A stretch of 64,000 bases of DNA. It comes from Branchiostoma floridae (taxonomy: Eukaryota; Chordata; Leptocardii; Amphioxiformes; Branchiostomatidae). Location: positions 5,625,249-5,689,248 of the forward strand of contig NC_049982.1 in the NCBI RefSeq assembly GCF_000003815.2, read 5' to 3'. Below the pieces are notes generated by a model, which saw only the letters and a list, made by a program, of their open reading frames with translations, made no database searches and had not been told where the DNA came from. Below are positions 36,101 to 47,800 of this stretch, in pieces; the first letter of the stretch is position 1, and each line of letters opens with the position of its first letter. The position numbers were made by a program, and so were the translations under genes.

Positions 36101-39100
36101 TTTGGTGTGCATAAAATTGTATAAAATTCATCAAATTAAAGCTTGGAAGACAATACTACACGTCATGTGTTGTTGTCGACGATGAGCAATGGTAAATTGA
36201 GGTGAGATTAAGAAATGACCTACACTTCTTGAGCTTTTACATCAACTGATTAATTTTTCTTTAACTCATACTTAAGTAGGAACACATGGCGACATGAATT
36301 CAACAAGATTGAACACTCCAACAATGCCAACTGCTTTAAACTTGACAACATGGAACATGTCGACAGTGGCAAGAACGCCAACTGCAGATTTCAATGCAAC
36401 GAGAGCTAGTCGTTCAACGTTTCGAAGAACGCCAGCTGCTTTTAATACTACCAGATGGAATTTTACAACGGTAGCAACAGCAACACGAATATCCTCTGGC
36501 ACAACATCTGCCAACATCGCTGGTGAGTCCAGGGGTTATAATCTTCTGCTTGGAGCTGGACACTATAACATTAGTCGTCCGGTCCCTATACTATGGATGC
36601 ACACTATTAAATATTTGCATTAAAAAGTCATACCCTTACGTATCAGAGCTACCAACACATGATTGAGGTGTTCCAAAATTCGTTTCTCCTTGGAATGATA
36701 ATAAACTAGAACTCGTTTCTCATTAGATAGCTTTAAAGCTAGATGCTAAATGTGCAAAGCTAGATGTGCAAAGTGCAAAAGCTAGGTGTGACAGATCGTT
36801 CACTATAACATATTAACCAGCTGCATGCCGGCGAAGCTGATGTGTTACGCCGAAGGACGGTTTTGCCGGGCTAAACAGATACAGAAGAAACCATGGCTCA
36901 ATGTAGTATGTATTTAAATTGTTGATACAAATAGTCTTGTATTTTGCGCCACAATCCAGATGTCGACGAATGTGCAACTGGGACTCACACCTGCCGGCGA
37001 GACGAGCTGTGCGTCAACACGGACGGGTCCTTCGCGTGTGCCTCCTGCTATCCTGACGTCACTCTACAAGGGGGAGGGGATTCCCCTTGGTCTGCTCCTG
37101 ACGTCAAGCGACGCAAGCCCCTGACTGTACGAAGTGACGTCACGGTGGATTGTGAAGAGGAGTTTGCCCTCAGCTTCTTGTGGGCGGTTTACCTCATGGA
37201 TGACTTCGCCCTCATCCCTATCAGCCTCCCTGCCAGAGTTCTAACCACGGCGTCTGAGCTCACCGTGCCGAGGAACACCCTACCGTACGGCAGGATCGTC
37301 ACCGGGTTAGAGGTCGTCGTCATGGAGACCGAGAGCGGGCTGAGCGTGGCGCGAAAGACGGCGCAGTGGCTGACGGTCAAGGCGTCTCCTCTGGTGGCGC
37401 ACATCGCGGGAGGGTCGGCGAGATCCGTGGATCTGGGGTCCGACGTCGTCGTCGACGCGTCGACGTCGTACGACCCTGACGCTGTGGTAGCGAATTCGAC
37501 GTTACTGACGTACAGCTGGTCTTGTGAAACAAAGTCAGGTAAGAAATTGATATTTTTTACTGATACTTGATGAGAGGAGGTTGATATGACAAAGAGTTTA
37601 CCTGAAGATGGTTGTTTCATTTCGTCATACAGAGTGCTTTCGTGCTTATCTGTTTAAATCAATGCTCAACACTGAACTAATATTGTAGTGAAATATCTCA
37701 TATAGTTGTTGGGAAAATAATTTACGCCGTTGGTTGAAATTATATTATTGCAAAGTCTATAAAGTTTTTTTTTTCATTTGTTGTGATGTGTATCATGTTA
37801 TACATGTACATAAATAAACCTGATTGCCACTATTTTTTCCGAAGGCACCTCGTGCGATGAAGTGTTCGGAAACAGCACTGATCAGCAGTCTTACGTCATT
37901 TCCGCCGCACTGATGCCTCCATACGAACCGGAAGTGACGTTGACGGTGCAGGTGGGGTACCGGGAACGAGATCCCGGCCAGTACAGCCAGACCCTGCAGA
38001 TCTTCCCCGCTGGATCTCCCACCGTGCAGATCAGGTTAGGGTTAGGCATTAGGGTGAGGTAATGGTTTTGATTAGGGCAAGGGTAGGTTAACGGTTATCG
38101 TATCGGTAGGGGTAGAATTAGGGATTAGGCGTCTCCAGGGCCTACAAGGTTATCATGCCCACAAATGTACCCTTCGAACATATGTTGGCCCTGAAGCGGA
38201 GGTACTGGCCCTGGAAACAGTCGGACATAAAGGCTATGTAATAAATAACTAAAACTGACAATTTTTTCGCCAGATGTTTGAGCAACTGTGAGACGAAGCT
38301 GAACCCCTCGGAGCGGCTGGTGCTCAGCTCGACGTACTCCTGCGCCAGCTGTGGGGACGACGAGCCAGTCCGGTACAACTGGACCCTCCGGGCAGCGCCG
38401 CCGGACTTCGGGCGGGACGACCTGCGCTGGGGCGCCGACACCACCACGGGGAGGCACCTGGCGGACGTCGTCGTGCAGGCCGGCGTCTTCAAGGTCGGTG
38501 GACATAGAATGTTTCCAAATGCAGCAGGCGAATGGTTGTCCTTTAGCAGACTCAGGCTGAAGAGATAGCATGTCATGTAGAATGATAGGGGAAAGGCTAC
38601 CGGATTCCCGGCGCTTGACTTCGTCGTCTGCTCTTCGGACAAAGGTGGTCAAACAGTCAAACAGAAGCTTTCCTTCCTGTATGAAAACGAAAGAGAATGC
38701 AGTCATTTATTCGATATGACGTTTTGTCTCCTAAAACAAGATGTCTTCTCGATTCAGTCAGGATATGCTAATTGAATAGGAGTTGACTCAATATTTAAAA
38801 TTTCGCTTCCAGGCAATAGGAGACTACACACTGAGAGTAGCGGTGTCCCTGGGTCCCGACAGAGAAGGCTTTGCGGAGTACACCTTCCAGCCGAACGATC
38901 CGCCGACCGTAGGAAGCTGCAGCGTCTCTCCGGAAAACGGAACCGCGATGGTTACGGAGTTTACTATATCCTGCGCAGGTACATGTCCTGTGTCTTTTGT
39001 GTTGTACGTCTAAACACTAGAAAGTAGAAAGCTAGAAAATCGTGGTTAAATTAATTATGTCTGGAGGGGAGAGATCCATATCTTTGTTATCATCACGAGG

Positions 39101-41836
39101 CAAGCAAAGCAAGAAACCGTTATAGAGCTAGTAGACAAGGAACATCATGATTATATGGTAGAAAATGAATAAAATGTCTGCTCATGGAAATGGATAGATG
39201 AAGAAAGAATGTCTGTCACGTATAAGAAAATGTTCCACGCCATTTCACCAACCCTGTCTCTATTGTGCCTTTCCCGCCAGGCTTCTCCGACGCTGACCTT
39301 CCCCTGACCTACACGTTCCTGTACAGTACTGGCGCCGAGAGGCTGGCCTCCGTCTCCACGGCAACGGGTGACGTCTTCTCCGTCCTGCACACCGGACAGG
39401 ATTCCGAACTGTCGGGACTTCTGCTGCCCATTGGCTTAGAGTCACGTGATTATGAGGTCACCATCCGTGCGGACGTGTATGACGGTCTGGGGGCGACGTC
39501 TTCCGTCGAGACGGCGGTGAAGGTAAAGACGCAAAGTTCTTCTGGGATTATAAGGAAAACCGACCAATTTCGATAGTCAATGTGCAAGTTCATAACAAAA
39601 GGTTAGTTATGTGGATTTGGAAACTTAATATTTTGGAAAAATAGGAAAATACATGTGACAAGAATGGCGATTGACGTTGTAGTAGCAACAGTACATTTAA
39701 GATACCAGTGTTCGTTATAAATCGACAGAAGGACAAGACTAACTTGATATCGAAGATGTTACGAAATTACGGTCAAAGAAACTTCTATGTTCTGTGATAG
39801 TAAATTGCTCCTATACGTTTCAGAAAGCATTATAACGTGTTTGAAATATTCATATACGCTGATCTCACAGAGTACGTTTCCCACACGATGTTTCCTACAT
39901 GTTGGATTGATCTGAGCGTCTTTTTCCACATCAGGTTTTCAGCCTTCCCCCAGAGGAGTCCACTAACGTAGCAACACAGTTGGTGGTGGGAGCGAACAGC
40001 ACCCTGGGTAAGCTCGTACGTCAGGGAGACTTCCGGTCTGTGGTGCAACTGTCCAACAGCGTCACATCCGTGCTAAACTCCGTTTCTAACGCAACTGCGG
40101 AGGACAAAAAGGCTGCATCAACTGAGGTGAGAGATCTAGGCTGATTAATATGGCGATAAAATGGTGTCTTCCGTCCTTTTTCTGCATATTCTGTGAGAAG
40201 CGCTACAATAAACTGACAAAATATGCATACGGTCTATGTATTATGCGGATTACCGCTGTATGAGTATTGGATCAAGATAAGTCTACTTTGACTTCAATAG
40301 CCGGTACAGAAAGTGGAGCGAGCGTGAACGATGAAACAATCAAGGAGCAGGATTAAGCATGAAAGTAACACGACAACACACGTACAGGTGCAATGGCCGA
40401 CTGGGTAAAGTGTCCGCCTTGCATTCGGTAGGTCGTGGGTTCGATCCCCTGCCGAGTCATGCCAAAGACCTTAAAAATGGTACATTCTGCTTAGCACTCA
40501 GCATTCGGGAAAGAGTATGGAAGTTGAACACACACCACTACCAGTAGACTAGCCCCCTGCTGTAGTCAAGGTGTGTAGCCCAGGGCTACAGAAACGGAGA
40601 TGGGCGCCACCCTATGCGGCATCAGGCGGGGAAGGACTTTGACTTTTGAACACGACAAAATTCAAACGTTTTTTACGCTTCACTCTCCATGATGACTGAA
40701 GTCAGCCGACTAATAAATACAGCATCCTTTGTAAGAAATCCCGACGTTTACTCGACTAATAAATACAGCATCCTTTGTAAGAAATCCTGACGTTTACTCG
40801 TTCTTTCCCGTAGGCGCGTGACGCGGTCGTCTCGGCGCTGACGAGTGTCCAGGCAATGAGTGTGACGTCAGTGAACCTGGTGGCCAACGCGCTGGGACAG
40901 GCGACCAGCGTCACGGCGGAGGTGTCTACGGATTCACAGGTGATAGAGAACTGCTAAGCTGACTAACAATTTAGTATTGGGATTGTCAGAAGGAAGGGCT
41001 GGTAGATATCTATCTACGAGTGGTAGTTCTTGAAAAGTAAAGATTTCAGTTGCAGTAGATTTAGCGGAGATCGCTATCATTTTGGGAGGACATATCCATC
41101 CATAATTGCAGTTGTGAGGCGTTAAACATTCGAGTTATTTATGATTTTGTAGATTCGCAATGGGTCAGTGGGAGATGAGAGTTAACAAAGGGGGTGCGTG
41201 TGGTCTTCTAAACTACTCAGAGAACTACGGAGTTGTTCCATACAAGGAACCATGTCCCAGCTAAACTCTGCGGTGAAGAAAAAAAGGACGACTCAATGAC
41301 TAATGAGTCATCCCCTTTTTTTCTTCACCGCAGAGTTTAGCTGCTGGCACCGATGCACTCTCCATTCCCCACTGCCTACTTTCTCGCTTCTTCCTATAGG
41401 TGTACCCCAACTCTTCCAAGTTCCTAATGACAGTTTTTCCAAATCAGCTACATATTGTCTTGTATTGTTATCGTTATACACAAATTCTATCCCTTGCAGG
41501 TTGCGGCTGCGGACTCGCTGAAGAACATGGCAACTTTTCTGCAGTCTGTTCCCGCGGAAGACCTCGGCGCCACAAAAATGGAGGAGTCCGCCAAGTTCAT
41601 GATGACAGGTAAATGTTACAACTTTGGTCAGCTTTCGTGTAGATTTTGCGCTGGAGCCGATGGACAACGGTTGTGATATTAGGTTGACAAATTTTTTTCC
41701 TAATTTATGCATGTATGAATCGTCACAAAATCTGATGTTACGTTCTACACACATACGCGTGCACATATGGGATACATAGAAAGATAGAGTTAGAGATAGA
41801 TAGATAAAATAGATAGATACGAGAGAGAGAGAGAGA

Positions 41837-41877
<41 letters not shown>

Positions 41878-44800
41878 CGTGTGTGTGAGAGAGAGAGAAA
41901 GATATTTAGAGAGGTTTCATATTTGCAGACGCTAGCTCTTTTCCTACGATATGTTCATGGACTGTAACACTTACCATTGGGACTCTTACTAGTCTTTAGG
42001 TAGGCATGCCAGAATTAGGAGGGTGTGGAACAATAGATATCTGTACTATATATACCCGTCTATCTGTATCAACCCGATGTTGATGTAGTGGAAGACATGA
42101 CTCTTTTTTTGTGTGTGTCCAGCTGTCATCAATGTCCTTGAAGGATCCGTGACAACTGCAGAGAAGGTCAAAGGTGAGGACGATTCTTCAGGACAGCTTG
42201 AAAAGGTATGCTACGTGAATCTAACTCAAAATATCTTGTGCTCAGATGACTTAGGATTGGACACCAAATGTCTTTTTTCTTGACCTTGACCAAATGTCAG
42301 TTTTCTTGACCACGACCTTTGACAGTGGCCATTGAAACCAGTACAAAACAGGTAATTGAATAATTTCTCTTCCCAGACCGAAAACGCGACAAAGGCCATA
42401 TTTGACACCGTGAACGTTATGAACGAGCTCGTCCTGACACGGAAACGGCCGAACGAGAGCCCCACCGTGATCGTGCAGGGCTCGTTTGAACTGGCGCTAC
42501 AGAAGCAGAGCTGTGGGGATATGGGGGAGCAGATCGTCCGGACCTCGGACCGCGGAGGAACATGGTTCCGGATTCCGGACGCGTCCGTGCTGTTCGGGAG
42601 TTCTTGTCCCGAAACCGGCGTTGGGTTCGAGGTAACTTCAGGATATAACGTAGATATATTGTCTCTTTAGCATTCATTTACTAGTGCATGTAAACTTTGA
42701 TGTGGAATCTTTATCACGGGTAGCGGTTAACCCTCAGTAAGACATCCAGGGCCGCACAGTTCCCGTTCAGAACTTTCATTTGGCCTGTCACTTCAGACCA
42801 CGTCTTGCTCATGTGGTTTCTTCAGTAGTTCAAGACAAATGTAAGAAAGGGAAATATTAGTAACAAAATTATCATATCTTATTTATTTTTGTTACCTACT
42901 GGTCGTTTTGATATTTGTCTTTGCCTCATTAACATGCCGATTCAGAGTTTTTGGTTAAACCAATTGATCGTAATTCAGTCACTACTCAAAAGTAGTGGAG
43001 GCTACCTGAAACGTACGACCGTTAAAAAAAAAACAATGATACAAGACAATGTGGAAAAGTTCTAAACATTTCGTGGAGGTTTGAGCGCTCCAAACTTGTT
43101 TTCTCCAGAACTACCAGACGACGCTGAACCCGTACTCCTACGCCAGGAACTCGGACCAGATCAAGACCACGGTCGCGTCGCTGCAGTTCAGGAGTGACGC
43201 GGGAACCCTGGAGGTCAACGACCTGCAGAAGAGGATCGATGTCGTCACCAGTCGGAAGGACGGCAGCGTGCAGGTCCTGACGCAGCGGGGAGCCACCGTG
43301 CCGTCAGGACAGGACGCCATGTTGGTACGGGCTGTTACATGTTCTATTGCAGCATATTGCTTGTGGCTACTTTGCCTCATGATAAGCCCTAGAACTTTCG
43401 AAGAGAGGAACTCGTTGCCACCTAGCCTGATTAAAATCGTGCTCCTAGCGGCCGACCTTACAGTTGAAACCTCCTAATAAACCCCGGGCCCATCCAATGA
43501 GAAACTGAGCCATTGAGTCTCAAGCAAACAATAAACGAATAGATAATTTTATTTCGTTCCAAGGTGCACGAGTTTAACCTGACGGACAGCGACAGCTCCG
43601 TCCTCATCTCCGTGACCCTTGACCCTCCCGACGTGCCAGTCCGCCTGTACCTCCGCAGTCACCTCCCGCCCTCCCGCGACGTCTTCAACTTAACCACGAC
43701 GCTTCCGCTGGACGAGAACAAGCTGTACTCCATACCACTGGGCAACAACACCGAGATAAGCGCTGACCCATACCAGTGGCTGGTGCCTGCCGAATCTTTG
43801 AGGGGAAACGACGGAAAACGATACTTTGTCGGTAAGACCTTGTTCTGTTTGGTTCGTTAAGGTCTCGGGCTCTGGGCCCCGGTATATGTCCGGCTATTCG
43901 GACACAATGGTGGTTTCGCTTTCCTGAAACTCGTCTTTACTATACACTGTCCTTGAAAATTTTCTACATTAGTCTAAGTCGTCCCAATTTACTTGGTTTA
44001 TAAAACGCATTTTGTATCTATGGAACGGTCTGAATTAGTTTAACAATTAATAGTTGAATTCCATTTTGGACATTATCTTAGACATGATTTTTATTTGTTT
44101 TGTAGGTGTTGAACACGTTCCATACAATAGCACAGAGTCAGGTCCTCACCGCGCGAATCTTGACAACTCGACAGAACGAGTGTACGGAGACGACGACTTC
44201 TTCTTGAACTACACCATCAGGATCTTCACATCAAAATGCCTCTTCTTTGATACCACGGAGCAACTATGGAAGTCTGATGGTTGTGAGGTACGTGATGAAT
44301 CCCTGACAGTCCGGAGAGTTTGACGTGTACATTCTTGTAAACATCATGTTGTCTTCGAAATCCATGTTGATCCAAACAAACAAGCGCAATAAAAATTTGT
44401 TTCTTTTATGCTCGTACGTTGAATCCTAGCTTTGCTATTGCGTTATATGTTCTTAATTTCATGTGTTCTCAGTTACGTTATGCAGAGATACAAATAAAAA
44501 ATGGTAAAAACCTTTATTGTACATTCATACATAAAAGGGACAGGTACAGATACTTTCTTACTTTACAGATCATCTATCTTATAAGAAATGTATGTAGGAA
44601 GGTAATAGCTATATATAGATAACGGTACAACAGCGTGTGTTTTCTTTCTACATGATTGCGCACCTGTGTTAGAAGATTCATGCATCTTATGCAATGTTTA
44701 TTCAAGCACATAACTAGCCATTAAAGGACCTACTTTACCTTGTACCTTGTGTGGTTGCCCAGATCGGCCCCCTGACGACAGAAACAGTGACCCACTGCCT

Positions 44801-47800
44801 GTGTAACCACCTGACGGCGTTCGGCTCCGACCTGCAGTTCTTCGTGGCGCCGAACTCTCTGAACATCCTGGCGGCTCTGGAGGGGTTTAAGGACATCAGT
44901 TCCAACCCGGGGGTGGTCATCACTATCGCTGTGGTAGTCGGCATATATCTTCTGTTTGTGATCTGGGCACGGAGGGAAGACAGGAAGGACGCCACTAAGG
45001 TTATTATCTCTTTTTTTCTATCCCCTCCTCTCTCTCTTACTTTTATCTCAGCCATTTCAGTACAAGAAAACGGAAGTGCTTCTGCCTTATTTTCCCGGCC
45101 GTAGTAAACCTATCAAATATTATAAATATCCATCCACAGATTCTCGTGTTGTGCTGTTGACAGACATATAGACACACACACACAAAAGACACCGAAAAAT
45201 ACTATCGATACTGTCAACTTTGTGGCTCATACAGTCAAATGTACAACGTTATTAGAATAAGGATAACTAAATATTAGCAGGTAGATTTACAATGATGTTA
45301 TGGCATAAGGATCTTTATCAGCGAAGAAACTATAACTCTAATTGATGGAAAGACGCATTTGCCTCGGTTATCTCAACAAACACTTAATTGAAAGAATGCA
45401 ACATTACAAGGATTTATTAATGGTAGAAGAGACGTTGGTTATCATTGCCTTACACTGTTTCCATGTTGTTCCCAGATTGGTGCTACAGTGCTGGGTGGTG
45501 CAGACGGTCGCAGTCATGTGTACCAAGTCCTGGTGTTCACAGGGGCGAGGGCAGACGCCAGTACATCCGCTAAGGTAAGGAACTGTTCTCCAAGCAGAGG
45601 TTGGGTCGAGGGGTTAACATTAGTAGTGGACGAGATTTTTACCGGACCTCTATATCTACTAACGTTACCCCCGCGACCCAGCCTGTAATTGGAGAAAATA
45701 AGAAACTTCATAATTGCAATGAGAGCAGATTAACATGTAATACACAGGACTCTTGCTGTCATTAAAAGCCAGAATTATTTCTGCAATGCTTTAACGTCAG
45801 CTTTTGTTACAAAGCTTACGGTTCCAAGAATATCAATATCATTAATATTATTAATGTTAATATCATCAATATCAATATCATTCCAAGAATATTAATACTA
45901 TGTCCAGACGTGTTTTGCTTATGTCTCAGGGTCCTACACCTTTGACCTGCGCATGCGCAGTTGAACCCGTGAACATGCTTATACCCCTGTATGACAACCT
46001 TTGACCTTTTGCCGACAGGTGTCCATCATTCTCCACGGGGAGTACGGCACATCCGGGCCACACACGTTGGAAGATTCCACGCGAGTCACCTTCAAGGAGG
46101 GAGGGGTGGACACGTTCGTGGTGACGTCACACCGGTCGCTGGGTGTCCTCATGGCCCTGCATGTCTGGCACGACAACCTGGGATATGATCCGTCCTGGTA
46201 GGGAGCTTCAGAAACATCTGACGTGTAACAAGACAATGAGTCGTTTTCCACTCATTTGCCCCAATAAGTTATTTAATTGTAGAATTCCTCTAGAGATTCT
46301 GTACTCGGGAAGATTGTTTCGCTTTACCCGGGTTAACCGCATTTTACTTGGGCAATGCATCCTCCGGTCGGGGAGGTAAAAGATAAGTTTATCGTTACCT
46401 TCTGTCAGTACTGTGTATGTGGCACTGTTAATAGAAGTTCCTGCCTTGAGTGCAGCGCCATGTTGCCTTCGTCTGTCCAAAAGCAAAATTGAAAAAAAAA
46501 CCCCTAATTTTTAGGTGTTGAAGAACCCCTATTTTCTACTGTATGAGGTAACCGAGGTGTGACTCTCCTCATAGATCCTCATATACGGGGTCTTCGGCCG
46601 TTTACGCCACACCCAAGGTAACGTCCCTAGGCCGAGTTAGGTACATGAGTCGAGTTGGGAAAATGGTAGAGAGCCAAGGGAAAAGCACTAAGGCCAGCCA
46701 GGGATTCGAACCAAGAACCTTAAGTTTCCAAGCTTGAAAAACACAAAACCGTCAGGCCACCATGGGTTCAACGAAATGTAACATTTTGGTTTTTCCCTTG
46801 CAGGTTTCTGGACAAGATCCTCATCACCGACACCCAGGATGATTCCGTGACAACTTTCCTTTGCAACAGGTGAGGAAAGGATTATGATCTTATTATGATA
46901 GAATAGACGTTTCAGCATCACGCAGTTTGTAATTCTGTCTTGCTCCCCGGGATAATTGAAACATTAAGTACCTAAGTCAGACGATCATCTTGCATTTTCC
47001 AGATGGTTGGCTGTGGAAGAGGACGATGGGAGAGTTGACCGGGTATTGGTAGCGGCAACGGATGAGGAACTGACCAAGTTCAGCACTTTGTTCTCCAGCA
47101 AAATGTCTAAAAACATACGAGACGGTCATCTGTGGTTCTCCGTGGTAGGAAGACCTGCAACAAGGTACGACCTGAAACTATTGTGATTCAGCAACTGCTT
47201 ATTTCTGCTGGTCAAGGGTTAGTCAAACATTCATTTATGTACGTTACATTTCCTGGTTGGATGTTTAGATAAATAAATCCGCTAAGACATCCTGGCAACC
47301 CCTTCAAGTGTATTGTTAAAATCCTTTTTGCATTCGAACTACACCAGATTGAGCACTTTTAACATCCATATACCGGTTACAGGTAGTTTCGCCAAATTAT
47401 CGCCAAATTTGCGTTGTTTCCTGTCAGTCTGCCGCCCCATTTCGTTACTTACACAAGAGTATACAGTAGAGGCCGCTTAATTGCAAGGCCTATTTGCCAG
47501 TGAATTTCGTGCAATTATCCGGCCGGTGCAATAATGCGAAGTTATCTAGCTGGACCGCACCGTTTGGGATTTTGGGATTCCGTGCAGTTAACAGAAGTTG
47601 CGTTAATCTGTTGTGCAATTACCTGGCTTCTACTGTATGCCTATTGGTTGCAATGTTTCTCTCCGAACTACGCAGATTAGCGCATTTGGTATCCATGTAC
47701 CGGTAACAGGTCCTTTCGCCAAATTGTCGCCAAGATTGCATTATTTCCTGTCAACCTACCGCCCCAATACAAGCTTACATTGGTTGCAATGCTTCTCTCC

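Noticed and set aside
38125-38706. 193- and 166-residue minus-strand open frames
   Set aside because: Antisense of the REJ exon 38274-38493 and its flanking introns, with no domain or splice support on the minus strand.
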